Positions 1 to 10,586 of a stretch of DNA of 64,000 nt are shown piece after piece (the first letter of the stretch is position 1; every line of letters begins with the position of its first letter). The position numbers were made by a program, and so were the translations under genes. The notes under the pieces are model-generated. The model had not been told where the DNA came from, made no database searches, and saw only the letters and a list, made by a program, of their open reading frames with translations. The DNA lies in assembly GCF_000284255.1 (NCBI RefSeq), contig NC_017075.1, positions 3,410,001-3,474,000 on the forward strand. Reading direction: 5' to 3'. The DNA is from Rubrivivax gelatinosus IL144 (GTDB lineage: Bacteria; Pseudomonadota; Gammaproteobacteria; Burkholderiales; Burkholderiaceae_C).

Positions 1-8
1 ACATCCCC

Positions 9-638
9 TTGCTGTCGATCATACAAGCGGCCGGTTGGCCGATCTGGCCCCTGATCCTGTGCTCGGTCGTGGCGCTGGCGCTGATCCTGGAACGGCTCTA
101 TCACCTGCGTGCGCCGCTGATCGCGCCGCCGACGCTGCTCGACGAAGTCATCGGCGTCTCGCGCAACAGCCTGCCCACGCCCGACGTCGTCAGCAAGCTC
201 GCCGAGAACTCGCTGCTGGGCGGCGTGCTGGCCGCCGGCCTGCAGGCCGTGGCCGCCGACGCGCGCATCACCGAGCCGGCGCTGCGCCAGGCGATGGAAA
301 ACGCCGGCCGCACCGCGGTGCACACCACCGAGCGCTATCTGAACACGCTGGGCACGATCGCCGCCGCCGCGCCGCTGCTGGGCCTGTTCGGCACCGTGGT
401 CGGCATGATCGAGATCTTCGGTTCGCAAGCCCCGACCGGCGCCTCCAACCCGCAGCTGCTGGCCCACGGCATCTCGGTGGCGCTCTACAACACCGCCTTC
501 GGCCTGATCATCGCGATCCCCTCGCTGATGTTCTACCGCTATTTCCGCGGCAAGGTCGACGCGTTCCAGCTGACGATGGAACTGGCCGCCGAGCGCCTAG
601 TGCCGCACCTGATGCGCTTCGTCGTGCGCACCGCCTGA
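9..638 (+). CDS. exbB: ExbB/TolQ/MotA-family proton channel subunit
   Basis: Inner-membrane protein of 209 aa. With ExbD it forms the proton-driven motor that energises TonB-dependent (or Tol-type) outer-membrane processes. The family layout is visible: an N-terminal membrane segment (about residues 11-30), a cytoplasmic stretch, then two conserved membrane segments, one Gly-rich (GLFGTVVGMIEIF, about 125-137) and one with the ALYNTAFGLIIAIP block (about 157-170). The start used is TTG at 9, which gives the common MLSIIQAAGWPIWPL opening. Only eight bases precede it, so no ribosome site can be judged and an upstream start is possible. exbD follows 16 bases later. Family membership is certain; ExbB rather than TolQ is inferred from the lpxK-kdsB context. 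Confidence 0.9.
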   Translation: MLSIIQAAGWPIWPLILCSVVALALILERLYHLRAPLIAPPTLLDEVIGVSRNSLPTPDVVSKLAENSLLGGVLAAGLQAVAADARITEPALRQAMENAGRTAVHTTERYLNTLGTIAAAAPLLGLFGTVVGMIEIFGSQAPTGASNPQLLAHGISVALYNTAFGLIIAIPSLMFYRYFRGKVDAFQLTMELAAERLVPHLMRFVVRTA

Positions 639-654
639 GCCTGCCGGAACGCCG

Positions 655-1077
655 ATGCGCTTCAGCCGCCGCCGCCCCGAGGAACCGGAGATCAACCTGA
701 TCCCGTTCATCGACGTGCTGCTCGTCGTGCTCATCTTCCTGATGCTGTCGACGACCTATTCGCGCTTCACCGAGCTGCAGATCACGCTGCCGGCGGCCGA
801 CGCCGAGAAGCTGCGCCAACGTCCGGCCGAGATCATCGTCGCCGTGGCCGCCGACGGCCGCTACGCGATCGACCGCCAGCCGGTCGACGGCCGCAACGTC
901 GACCAGCTCGTCGCCGCGCTGACCGAGGCGGCCAAGGGCCGGCAGGACGTCGTCGTCATCATCTCGGCCGACGCGATGGCCGCGCACCAGTCGGTGATCA
1001 ACGTGCTCGACGCGGCGCGCCGCGCCGGGCTCCCGCGTCTGACCTTCGCCTCGCAGACGCCGAACGGCGCGCGCTGA
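655..1077 (+). CDS. exbD: ExbD/TolR-family biopolymer transport protein
   Basis: 140 aa partner of the preceding ExbB. It has a short cytoplasmic N-terminus, one membrane segment ([19 protein letters not shown], about residues 13-31) and a periplasmic domain. Asp20 in the membrane segment is the residue expected to carry protons in this family. The periplasmic part has the usual ITLPAA and [14 protein letters not shown] strands. The stop codon shares one base with the lpxK start (TGATG), so the two genes are probably translationally coupled. Confidence 0.93.
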   Translation: MRFSRRRPEEPEINLIPFIDVLLVVLIFLMLSTTYSRFTELQITLPAADAEKLRQRPAEIIVAVAADGRYAIDRQPVDGRNVDQLVAALTEAAKGRQDVVVIISADAMAAHQSVINVLDAARRAGLPRLTFASQTPNGAR

Positions 1078-2096
1078 TGTCGCTGGCCGCGCGGCTCGAG
1101 GCGCTGCTGCTGCGCCACTGGTGGCAGCCGCGGCGCACGGCGCTGGCGGCGACGCTGGCGCCGCTCGAGTCGCTCTACGCCGGCCTGTCGCGCCGCGCCG
1201 CGGACGTCGAGCCGCAGCGCGCGCCGGTGCCGGTGGTCGTCGTCGGCAACCTGATCGTCGGCGGCGCCGGCAAGACGCCGACCGTCATCGCGCTGCTGCG
1301 CGCCTTGCAGGCCGCGGGCTACACGCCCGGCGTCATCTCGCGCGGCTTCGGCCGCGACGGCGACGGCGTGCACGAAGTCCGGCCCGATGCGTCGCCGGCC
1401 GAAGCCGGCGACGAGCCGCTGCTGATCCGCCGCCGCAGCGGCGTGCCGGTCTGGGTCGGCCGCGACCGGGTCGCCGCCGCGCGCGCGCTGTGCGCCGCGC
1501 ATCCGGACGTCGACGTGCTCGTCTCCGACGACGGCCTGCAGCACCGCCGGCTGGCACGCGACGCCGAGATCGTCGTCTTCGACGAACGCGGCATCGGCAA
1601 CGGCCGCCTGCTGCCCGCCGGCCCGCTGCGCGAGCCGCTGCCGGCGCGGCTGGCGCCCGGCCGCTTCGTGCTCTACAACGCGCCGGCGCCGACGACGCCG
1701 CTGCCGGGCGTCTGCGCGCAACGCTCGCTCGGCCCGGCGCTGGCGCTGGAGGACTGGGCGGCCGGCCGCCAGGACGGCGCGGTCGCGCTGGCCACGCTGC
1801 GCGGCCGCCGCCTGCTGGCGCTGGCCGGCATCGCGTCGCCGGAACGCTTCTTCTCGATGCTCGAGGCCGCCGGCCTGCAGATCGAGCGCCTGCCGCTGCC
1901 CGACCACCACGATTTCGCCGCCCTGCCCTGGCCCGCCGGCACGCCCGAGGTGCTGGTCACCGAGAAGGACGCCGTCAAGCTCGTCGGCCGTGCGCTGGGC
2001 GGGACGCGCGTCCGGGTCGTGGGGCTAGACTTCGCGCTTCCCGATTCACTCGTTCAGGACGTGCTGCGCCTCATCGCGCCGCCGCGAACCCGATGA
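1077..2096 (+). CDS. lpxK: tetraacyldisaccharide 4'-kinase (lipid A biosynthesis)
   Basis: 339 aa enzyme that phosphorylates the 4' position of the lipid A disaccharide precursor at the inner membrane, the sixth step of the Raetz pathway. The P-loop [11 protein letters not shown] is at residues 57-67. The following blocks [15 protein letters not shown] and VTEKDAVKL are typical of LpxK. The N-terminal amphipathic helix ([10 protein letters not shown]) fits membrane docking. It lies between exbD and a Trm112-like gene with overlaps at both ends (TGATG at its start, ATGA at its end), in the envelope block seen widely in Burkholderiales. Confidence 0.97.
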   Translation: MSLAARLEALLLRHWWQPRRTALAATLAPLESLYAGLSRRAADVEPQRAPVPVVVVGNLIVGGAGKTPTVIALLRALQAAGYTPGVISRGFGRDGDGVHEVRPDASPAEAGDEPLLIRRRSGVPVWVGRDRVAAARALCAAHPDVDVLVSDDGLQHRRLARDAEIVVFDERGIGNGRLLPAGPLREPLPARLAPGRFVLYNAPAPTTPLPGVCAQRSLGPALALEDWAAGRQDGAVALATLRGRRLLALAGIASPERFFSMLEAAGLQIERLPLPDHHDFAALPWPAGTPEVLVTEKDAVKLVGRALGGTRVRVVGLDFALPDSLVQDVLRLIAPPRTR

Positions 2097-2286
2097 CGCT
2101 CGACCACCGTCTGATCGACCTGCTCGTCTGCCCCGTCTGCAAAGGCCCGCTGGAACTCTCCCGCGACGACCTGCAGCGCCCGACCGACCTCGTCTGCAAC
2201 GCCGACCGCCTGGCCTTCCCGATCCGCGACGGCATCCCGGTGATGCTGGAGACCGAGGCCCGCAGCCTGGACCTGCCGCCGGCGCC

Positions 2287-2290
<4 letters not shown>
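2093..2290 (+). CDS. Trm112-family small zinc-ribbon-like protein
   Basis: 65 aa. It starts at the ATG inside the lpxK stop (ATGA) and ends inside the kdsB GTG start. It is a YcaR/Trm112 protein: CPVC near residues 12-15, then [26 protein letters not shown]. The family is found between lpxK and kdsB in many proteobacteria. Trm112 activates methyltransferases in eukaryotes and archaea; the role of the bacterial short form is not settled, so no function is assigned beyond the family. The second Cys pair of a full zinc ribbon is not evident. Confidence 0.9.
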
Positions 2291-3805
<1,515 letters not shown>

Positions 3806-3860
3806 TCCTCCCGGCCCTTTCTTTCCCCCGCACGCCCGTCAGAGGCGAAGGAGACAACGG

Positions 3861-4619
<759 letters not shown>

Positions 4620-4640
4620 GCGCTTCGGCGCCGGCGGAAC

Positions 4641-5114
4641 TCACTCGACGCGTCGAACGCGGATGAGCTGGGAGACGCCCTCGATCTCCATCAGGAAGCT
4701 GCCCAGCAGGCCCCGCCGCACCCGCACGCCGGGGCTCTGCAAGGTGTAGCTGCCGCGGCTGCCGTCGACCACCTTCCACAGCTGGCCGTTCTCCAGCCGG
4801 AAGCGCGACTTCGCATCCCAGCCGTCGAAGCTGCCGACGATGCGGCTGTCGATCTCTTCGAGGCGATCCGCCCGGGGCTGGTTCTCGAGGCCGAACTCGG
4901 CTGAGGGCTTGACCGCGGCCACGGCCGGTGCCGCGGCGGCGCCCGTGGCCGCCGCGGGGGCCTTCGCGGCCGCGGGCGGCAGCGGGATGGCGTCATAGCA
5001 GGCCAGACGCTGGCCGCTGTCTTGCATGGCACGGCAGCGTGCGATATCGGCAGTCTGTGCCTGCGCAGCACCACAGGCGAGCGCACAAACGGTCAGAAGA
5101 AGGTGTCGGGTCAT
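4641..5114 (-). CDS. small exported protein of unknown function
   Basis: 157 aa, start ATG at 5114. An N-terminal signal peptide (TRHLLLTVCALACGAAQAQ, cut probably after AQA) predicts export to the periplasm. After it comes a short motif with two Cys (IARCRAMQDSGQRLACYDAI), a layout seen in several small exported proteins, including some T6SS-associated ones. An Ala/Pro-rich linker (about residues 47-75) leads to a beta-rich C-terminal domain ending LIRVRRVE. An upstream in-frame start would add a basic, non-signal-like stretch and is rejected. The gene is convergent with the dehydrogenase. Its function is not recognised. Confidence 0.7.
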   Translation of the reverse strand: MTRHLLLTVCALACGAAQAQTADIARCRAMQDSGQRLACYDAIPLPPAAAKAPAAATGAAAAPAVAAVKPSAEFGLENQPRADRLEEIDSRIVGSFDGWDAKSRFRLENGQLWKVVDGSRGSYTLQSPGVRVRRGLLGSFLMEIEGVSQLIRVRRVE

Positions 5115-5262
5115 GAAAATGCTTCCTGCAGCCAGGCAGCGGTCCGCCAAAGAATCAGGCTTCATCGTACCGCGGCGGCGCCGTCGATTCCGGGCTTCGC
5201 CAGCCGTCATCATCGCCCTGCGCATTGCCTGCGAGTTGCCCGGCCATGACTGGCGGTGACGA

Positions 5263-5856
5263 TCACTGGGCGCGCCTGTGGTCCGCCGGCGCGGCCGACT
5301 CCTTCGGCCACGGCAGCGACGCGGCGGCGCTGCCGGCCGACAGCACGAGGCCGTCGAAGTCCTTGCGGGTGATGATGTTGACCACGCCGCCGATGGCGTC
5401 GGAGCCGTAGATGGCCGAGGCGCCGTCGGTCAGGATTTCGATGCGCTCGACGGCGGCCATCGGAATCGAGTTCATGTCGACCGAGTCGCCGACGTTCGGC
5501 GCCTTGGCGACACGGCGGCCGTCGATCAGGACCAGGGTGCGGTTGCTGCCGAGACCGCGCAGGTCGACGCCGGCGAAGGCCTGGGCGCTCGAGCCGCTTT
5601 GCGGACGGAAGTTACCCGCGCCAGCGAACGTCGTGTTGCGGACGAATTCGGCAACGGTGGTGGCACCGCTGGTGTCCAGTTGCTCGCGGGAGATGACGGT
5701 CACGGGCAGCGCGCCTTCGGAGGCGGCACGCTTGATCCGGGAACCCGTGATCTCGATGCGCTCGGCGTCCTGGGCGGATGCCGGCATCGAGGTGAGCACC
5801 AGCGCGCCGCCGAGGGCAGCCAGCACTCCCATGCAAACTTTCGTTCGCTTGAACAT
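5263..5856 (-). pseudogene. TonB-dependent receptor remnant (signal peptide and plug only)
   Basis: 197 aa from ATG 5856, chosen because AGGAG at 5865-5869 sits eight bases upstream. It has a signal peptide ending SMPASAQ, a TonB-box-like IEITGSRI, and a full plug domain with VDLRGLGSNRTLVLIDGRR, VERIEILTDGASAIYGSD and GGVVNIITRKDFDG. Intact receptors continue into a 22-strand barrel of several hundred residues. Here the match ends near residue 170 and about 25 unrelated residues (SAAASLPWPKESAAP) lead to a stop. No barrel sequence lies between 5263 and 5115. The best reading is a deletion that removed the barrel; a functional secreted plug is unlikely. Confidence 0.8.
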
Positions 5857-6307
5857 TAACTTCACTCCTGTGGTGAGTTGATCGAAAGACCGTTGCCCCC
5901 GAGCAAGCCCTGTGCCGCGTTAACGCTTTGCAAGTCCGACCCGGAGATCCGTGAACCGATTGTCAAGGCGGGTCATGGCCCCAAATGCACGGGAAAGCCA
6001 TGATTCGCCCCGACCCTCGTGTTCACGAGGCCGTGCCCGCAACCCACCGTCCGTTGAACTTACCTCGGACGAGCGCAGCGCCGGCACGAAAAAGCCATCG
6101 CGCGACGATAGCGTTTGCGTGCGTGAAACCTGTCTGACACACCCCCGCAACCGTGCACCGCTGTAGGGCGGCCGCAACACTTCGCGACAAATCGTTCTGC
6201 AGGATGAGGGATCCGCATGAAACGCGACCCCCCGGCCGATGGACGGCAGGGCCAGGAGTGCGATAGATCGCCGGCCCCGCGGGGGCCGGCGGCGGTCACA
6301 TGCCGTC
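5857..6307. other. 451-base gene-free interval upstream of the TonB remnant
   Basis: It lies between the start of the minus-strand receptor remnant and the end of the minus-strand ABC operon. On the minus strand there is a perfect -35-like TTGACA (5961-5966), but no convincing -10 at the right distance. A 10-base palindrome GCGTTAACGC lies at 5917-5926. A hairpin near 6270-6290 is listed separately. Short open frames here show no family resemblance, ribosome site or signal peptide. Confidence 0.5.
6270..6290 (-). terminator. GC-rich hairpin after the ABC operon, possible terminator
   Basis: A perfect inverted repeat, GCCGGCCCC and GGGGCCGGC (nine-base arms, three-base loop), lies 18 bases past the stop of the duplicated ATPase gene. 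No T-run follows on the minus strand, so intrinsic termination is uncertain. Confidence 0.35.
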
Positions 6308-8143
6308 TCAGGCCGTGACGAGACGCGGCACGGCCGCCAGCAGCGTGCGCGTGTAGTCGCGCTGCGGATGCGCCAGAACGTCGGCGCATTCGCCCTGCTC
6401 TTCGATACGTCCGGCCTGCATCACCGCGATGCGATCGGCGATGTATTCGACAACGCCGATGTTGTGCGTGATGAACAGGTAGGACACGCCGAGTTCGCGT
6501 TGCAACTCGCGCAGCAGGTTGAGGATCTGCGCCTGCACCGAAACGTCGAGCGCCGAAGTCGGCTCGTCGCAGACGATCAATTGCGGCTGCACCGCCAACG
6601 CACGGGCGATCGCGATGCGCTGGCGCTGGCCGCCGGAGAACTCGTGCGGGTAACGTTCGAGCGCATCGCGACGCAGGCCGACCTGGTCGGTCAGGCGCTC
6701 GACGCGTGCGCGCCGCGCCGCCGCATCCAGGTCCGGATGCAGCGCCATCAGGCCTTCTTCGAGCAGGTCGACGACGCGCATGCGCGGGTTCAGCGACGCG
6801 AACGGGTCCTGGAAGATGATCTGCACCTTGCGGCGCGCATCCAGCAGCGCCGGGCCGTCGAGCTCGAACAGGTTCTGGCCGTCGAGCACCGCACGGCCTT
6901 CGGTCACCGCGACGCGGCGCAGCAGCTGCACGATGGCCTTGCCGGTGGTCGTCTTGCCGCAGCCCGATTCTCCGACCAGCGCCAGCGTCTCGCCGCGCGC
7001 GACCTGGAACGAGATGCCGGCAACGGCGTCGAAGTGGCCCTTCACCCGCTGCAGCAGGCCGCCGCGGATCGGGAACCGCACCTTCAGGTCCTGCACGTCG
7101 AGCAGCGGCCCCGCCTCGCGCACCGGCGCGGGGGGCGGCGGCACCGGAACGACCGGCGCCGCGACCCTCTCCGGTGCAGCCGGCACACCGGGCTTGTGCA
7201 GCAGGCACCGCACCTGGTGCGTGGCGCTGGCATCGACCATCGCCGGCAGCGTCGTCGCGCAGTGCGGCATCACCGCGGCGCAGCGCGGCGCGAAGCGGCA
7301 GCCCTCGAACTGCAGCCACAGCGGCGGCACGGTGCCGGGGATGGCCTCGAGCGCGACGCCGCGGCGGTCGCTCGCCGGCAGCGCGCGCAGCAGCGCCTGC
7401 GCGTAAGGGTGCAGCGGGCGCGAGAAGAACTCGGCCGCCGGCGCCACCTCGACGATCTGGCCGGCGTACATCAGCGCCACGCGCTGCGCCATGCCGGAGA
7501 CGACGGCCAGGTCGTGCGTGATCAGCAGCATGCCCATGCGCTGCTCGCGCTGCAGGTCCTTCAGCAGGTCGAGGATCTGCGCCTGGATCGTCACGTCGAG
7601 GGCGGTCGTCGGCTCGTCGGCGATCAGGAAGTCGGGCTCGGTGGCCAGCGCCATCGCGATCATCACGCGCTGCTTCTGGCCGCCGCTCATGCGGAACGGG
7701 TAGTCGTCGATGCGGCGCTCGGGCTCGGGGATGCCGACGCGGCGCAGCCAGTCGATGGCCTTCGCGCGCGCGGCCGCGCCGCGCAGCGCCGTGTGCGTCT
7801 CGATCGCCTCGACGATCTGGTCGCCGACCTTCATCACCGGGTTCAGGCTGGTCGACGGCTCCTGGAAGATCATGCCCAGCCGCCCGCCGCGCACGGCACG
7901 CATGCCGGCTTCGGGCAGGTCCAGCACGTCGACGTCGCCGACGCGCACCTGGCCGCCGGTGACGCGGCCGTTCTCGGGCAGCAGGCGCATCAGCGCCAGC
8001 GCCGTCATGCTCTTGCCGCAACCGGACTCGCCGACCAGGGCGAAGGTCTCGCCGCGTTCGATCGCGAGCTTCAGCCCGTCGATCGCCTTGACGAGGCCGG
8101 CGTCGGCGTCGAGCACGACCTCGAGGTCCTGGATCTTCATCAT
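6308..8143 (-). CDS. yejF: peptide ABC transporter, duplicated ATPase (YejF-like)
   Basis: 611 aa protein with two complete ABC ATPase domains in tandem. Walker A GESGCGKS occurs at about residues 38-45 and again near 388. Signature motifs ([24 protein letters not shown]) and Walker B ([16 protein letters not shown]) are present in both halves. An oligopeptide-transporter C-terminal Cys-rich segment ([14 protein letters not shown]) follows the first domain and precedes a Pro-rich linker. The start ATG at 8143 overlaps the permease stop (ATGA). It powers the importer encoded just upstream. The fused double ATPase is the YejF layout rather than separate DppD/DppF. Confidence 0.92.
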   Translation of the reverse strand: MMKIQDLEVVLDADAGLVKAIDGLKLAIERGETFALVGESGCGKSMTALALMRLLPENGRVTGGQVRVGDVDVLDLPEAGMRAVRGGRLGMIFQEPSTSLNPVMKVGDQIVEAIETHTALRGAAARAKAIDWLRRVGIPEPERRIDDYPFRMSGGQKQRVMIAMALATEPDFLIADEPTTALDVTIQAQILDLLKDLQREQRMGMLLITHDLAVVSGMAQRVALMYAGQIVEVAPAAEFFSRPLHPYAQALLRALPASDRRGVALEAIPGTVPPLWLQFEGCRFAPRCAAVMPHCATTLPAMVDASATHQVRCLLHKPGVPAAPERVAAPVVPVPPPPAPVREAGPLLDVQDLKVRFPIRGGLLQRVKGHFDAVAGISFQVARGETLALVGESGCGKTTTGKAIVQLLRRVAVTEGRAVLDGQNLFELDGPALLDARRKVQIIFQDPFASLNPRMRVVDLLEEGLMALHPDLDAAARRARVERLTDQVGLRRDALERYPHEFSGGQRQRIAIARALAVQPQLIVCDEPTSALDVSVQAQILNLLRELQRELGVSYLFITHNIGVVEYIADRIAVMQAGRIEEQGECADVLAHPQRDYTRTLLAAVPRLVTA

Positions 8144-9588
8144 GCCGAGACTCGCTTCTTGAAGCCCAGGCGCGGGCGGAAGGCGCGCGCGCGCGGGTCG
8201 AAGGCCTGCTGCACGCCGTCGGCGAACAGGTTGGCGGCCAGCACCAGCACGACCATGAAGCTGAACGCCGCGGCGAAGCTCCACCAGACCACCGGGTCGC
8301 GGCTCATCTCGCTGCGCGCGAGGTTGATCATGCCGCCGAAGCTGGAGGTCGTCGGGTCGACGCCGACGCCGACGTAGGTCAGCACGGCCTCGTAGAGGAT
8401 CAGGTCGCTGAAGCTGAGCACGGTGGTGATCAGCACTAGGTGCACGACGTTGGGGAAGACGTGCCGCGCCATGATGCGCGAGGGCTTCACGCCGAAGGCC
8501 ATCGCCGCCTGCACGAAGTCGAGCTCGCGCAGCTTCAGCGTCTCGGCGCGCACCAGGCGGCACAGCGTCGACCAGCCGGTGAGGCCGAGGATCACGCAGA
8601 GCATGAAGATCTTCAGGTCGCCGCGCTCGACGCCGGTCTCGAACCAGTCCGGGTGCTTGTCGAGCCAGACCTGGACCATCAGCACGCAGGCCGCGATCAG
8701 CAGCACGCTGGGCACCGAGGACAGCGTCGTGTAGAGGTACTGCACGACTTCGTCGACCCAGCCGCGGAAGTAACCCGCCAGGATGCCGAGCACGATGGCC
8801 ACCGGCAGCGTCGCCAGCGTCGCCAGCGTGCCGATGACGAAGGCCGTGCGCACGCTCTTCAGCGTCTGCACCAGCACGTCGTTGCCGGTGCGGTCGGTGC
8901 CGAACACGTGGTAGTGGCCGGCCAGCGCGGCGATGGCGCCGGCGAGCACGCAGAGGATGGCCAGGGTGACGACCGCGGCGCGCCAGGGCAGCTCGGTGCG
9001 GTCAGCCGCGAGGTCGGCCAGCGCGTTGCCGAAGCCGCCATGGCTGCGCGCCAGCGCCGCCGACAGCAGCAGCACCGCGGCCAGCGCAACGACCAGGCCG
9101 CCGCCGGCGCCGGCCAGCGTGCGCGAGGTGACGTCGCCGGCCCACTGCGTCTCGGGGTCCTTCAGGTGCGCGCCGCCGTGTTCGAGGCGCGGGAACTCGC
9201 GCAGCGTGACGCCGTCGCGCGTGACGCTCTGCTTGTTCAGCGCGCGGAAGGCCAGCGGCTTGGAGTAGCTGGACTCGCGCATCGCGAGCTGGTGCGACAG
9301 CGCCAGGTCGAGCAGCGACTGGGTGCGCGTGTCGTAGAAGACCTGGCCGTTGGCCTGGCCCTGGGCGTCGCCGAGCTGGCGGCGGAAGTGCACGCTGTCC
9401 AGCGCGGTGATGCACAGAAAGACCAGCAGCACCAGCACCGAGCACAGCGCCGCCGGGTCGCGGAAGACCTTCTTCCAGGTGGCGCGCAGCGGCTCGCTGC
9501 GCAGCACGCGGATCGTGTAGCCGGCGAGCGCGGCGAACAGCGCCCACAGCGCGATGTCGGTCCAGAGCAGGACGAACTTGAATCCCAT
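8140..9588 (-). CDS. yejE: peptide ABC transporter permease (YejE-like)
   Basis: 482 aa inner-membrane permease of the DppC/OppC type. An N-terminal membrane segment is followed by another near WKKVFRDPAALCSVLVLLVFLCITAL. A long periplasmic region (about residues 70-170) is a feature of YejE against shorter DppC proteins. The BPD_transp_1 core follows, with the EAA loop around READELDFVQAAMAFGVKPSRI-like sequence and FSDLILYEAVLTYVGVGV. It ends inside the start of the ATPase gene (ATGA), and is 13 bases from the other permease. It forms the channel together with the YejB-like protein. Confidence 0.9.
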   Translation of the reverse strand: MGFKFVLLWTDIALWALFAALAGYTIRVLRSEPLRATWKKVFRDPAALCSVLVLLVFLCITALDSVHFRRQLGDAQGQANGQVFYDTRTQSLLDLALSHQLAMRESSYSKPLAFRALNKQSVTRDGVTLREFPRLEHGGAHLKDPETQWAGDVTSRTLAGAGGGLVVALAAVLLLSAALARSHGGFGNALADLAADRTELPWRAAVVTLAILCVLAGAIAALAGHYHVFGTDRTGNDVLVQTLKSVRTAFVIGTLATLATLPVAIVLGILAGYFRGWVDEVVQYLYTTLSSVPSVLLIAACVLMVQVWLDKHPDWFETGVERGDLKIFMLCVILGLTGWSTLCRLVRAETLKLRELDFVQAAMAFGVKPSRIMARHVFPNVVHLVLITTVLSFSDLILYEAVLTYVGVGVDPTTSSFGGMINLARSEMSRDPVVWWSFAAAFSFMVVLVLAANLFADGVQQAFDPRARAFRPRLGFKKRVSA

Positions 9589-9601
9589 GGCGTTCCCCGG
9601 C

Positions 9602-10585
9602 TCAGTTCAGACGGACCCGCGGGTCCACCCAGGTGTAGGCGATGTCCAGCAGGATGTTGGTGGCGATGTACAGCGCCGAGCCGACGAAGACCATCGTGCG
9701 CACGATCGCGAAATCCTGGCCGCCGATCGCGTCGATGACGAAGGCGCCCAGACCCGGGATGCCGAAGAAGCTCTCGAACACCAGGCTGCCGAGGAAGACG
9801 TAGGGCAGGTAGCCGGCGGCGCTGGTGATGATCGGGATCAGCGCGTTGCGCAGCACGTGGCGGAACAGCACCACCTGCTCGGCCAGACCCTTGGCGCGCG
9901 CGGTGCGCACGTAGTCCTTGCCAATCTCCTCGAGGAACATCGCGCGGTACAGCCGCGCCTCACCGCCCAGCCGCGCCAGCAGCGACAGCACGATCGGCAA
10001 TGCGAGGAAACGCACCGCGTCCAGCCCCGGCGCGTAGCCCGAGATCGGCACCAGCCTGAGCAGGCGCGAGAACAGGAACTGGCCGACGATGATGTAGAAG
10101 AGGCTGGAGATCGACAGCATCAGCACGCAGAGCACGACGCCCCAGAAGTCGATCTTCGAATGCCTGAAGAACACCAGCATCAGCGAGAAGCTGACGCTGA
10201 CGATCAGCTGCAGCAGGAACAGCGGCAGCGCCAGCTGCAGGCTGACGCCCATGCGCGAGGCGATCTCGTGGCCGATGTCGACCGAACGCGCCGAATCGCT
10301 GCGGCCGAAGTCACCCTTCATCAGCGAGATCGAGCGCTCCCAGAGCACGGTCTTGGTGACCTGCTCGGCACCCTCGGCCTGTGCGTTCCAGTACAGCGGC
10401 TTGTCGTAGCCGCGTTCGGACTTCCACTTCTCGATCTGCTCCTGCGTCACGCGCTTGCCGCCGATGTTCAGCCGCGCCATGTCGTCGGGCGTGTTGACGG
10501 TGAAGAACAGGAAGAAGGTCAGCAGGTTGACGCCGATGAGGATCAGCAGGCCGTAGCCGAGACGGCGGACGATGTAGGCACCCAT
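9602..10585 (-). CDS. yejB: peptide ABC transporter permease (YejB-like)
   Basis: 327 aa inner-membrane permease of the DppB/OppB type. It opens with YIVRRLGYGLLILIGVNLLTF, the usual first membrane segment. A periplasmic loop with VTQEQIEKWKSERGYDKPL follows, then the transport core with the EAA loop at EIGKDYVRTARAKGLAEQVV, and ends IAYTWVDPRVRLN, the standard DppB-type end. It starts one base after the binding-protein gene ends, so the operon reads binding protein, YejB, YejE, YejF. Confidence 0.92.
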   Translation of the reverse strand: MGAYIVRRLGYGLLILIGVNLLTFFLFFTVNTPDDMARLNIGGKRVTQEQIEKWKSERGYDKPLYWNAQAEGAEQVTKTVLWERSISLMKGDFGRSDSARSVDIGHEIASRMGVSLQLALPLFLLQLIVSVSFSLMLVFFRHSKIDFWGVVLCVLMLSISSLFYIIVGQFLFSRLLRLVPISGYAPGLDAVRFLALPIVLSLLARLGGEARLYRAMFLEEIGKDYVRTARAKGLAEQVVLFRHVLRNALIPIITSAAGYLPYVFLGSLVFESFFGIPGLGAFVIDAIGGQDFAIVRTMVFVGSALYIATNILLDIAYTWVDPRVRLN

Positions 10586-10586
10586 C

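Noticed and set aside
35..700. Long open frames in alternate frames over exbB and many other genes
   Set aside because: They overlap strongly supported genes, have low-complexity Arg/Ala/Pro-rich translations, and lack ribosome sites; they come from high GC content.
5920..6180. Minus-strand 86-codon frame in the interval before the ABC operon
   Set aside because: No ribosome site, no family resemblance and no signal peptide.
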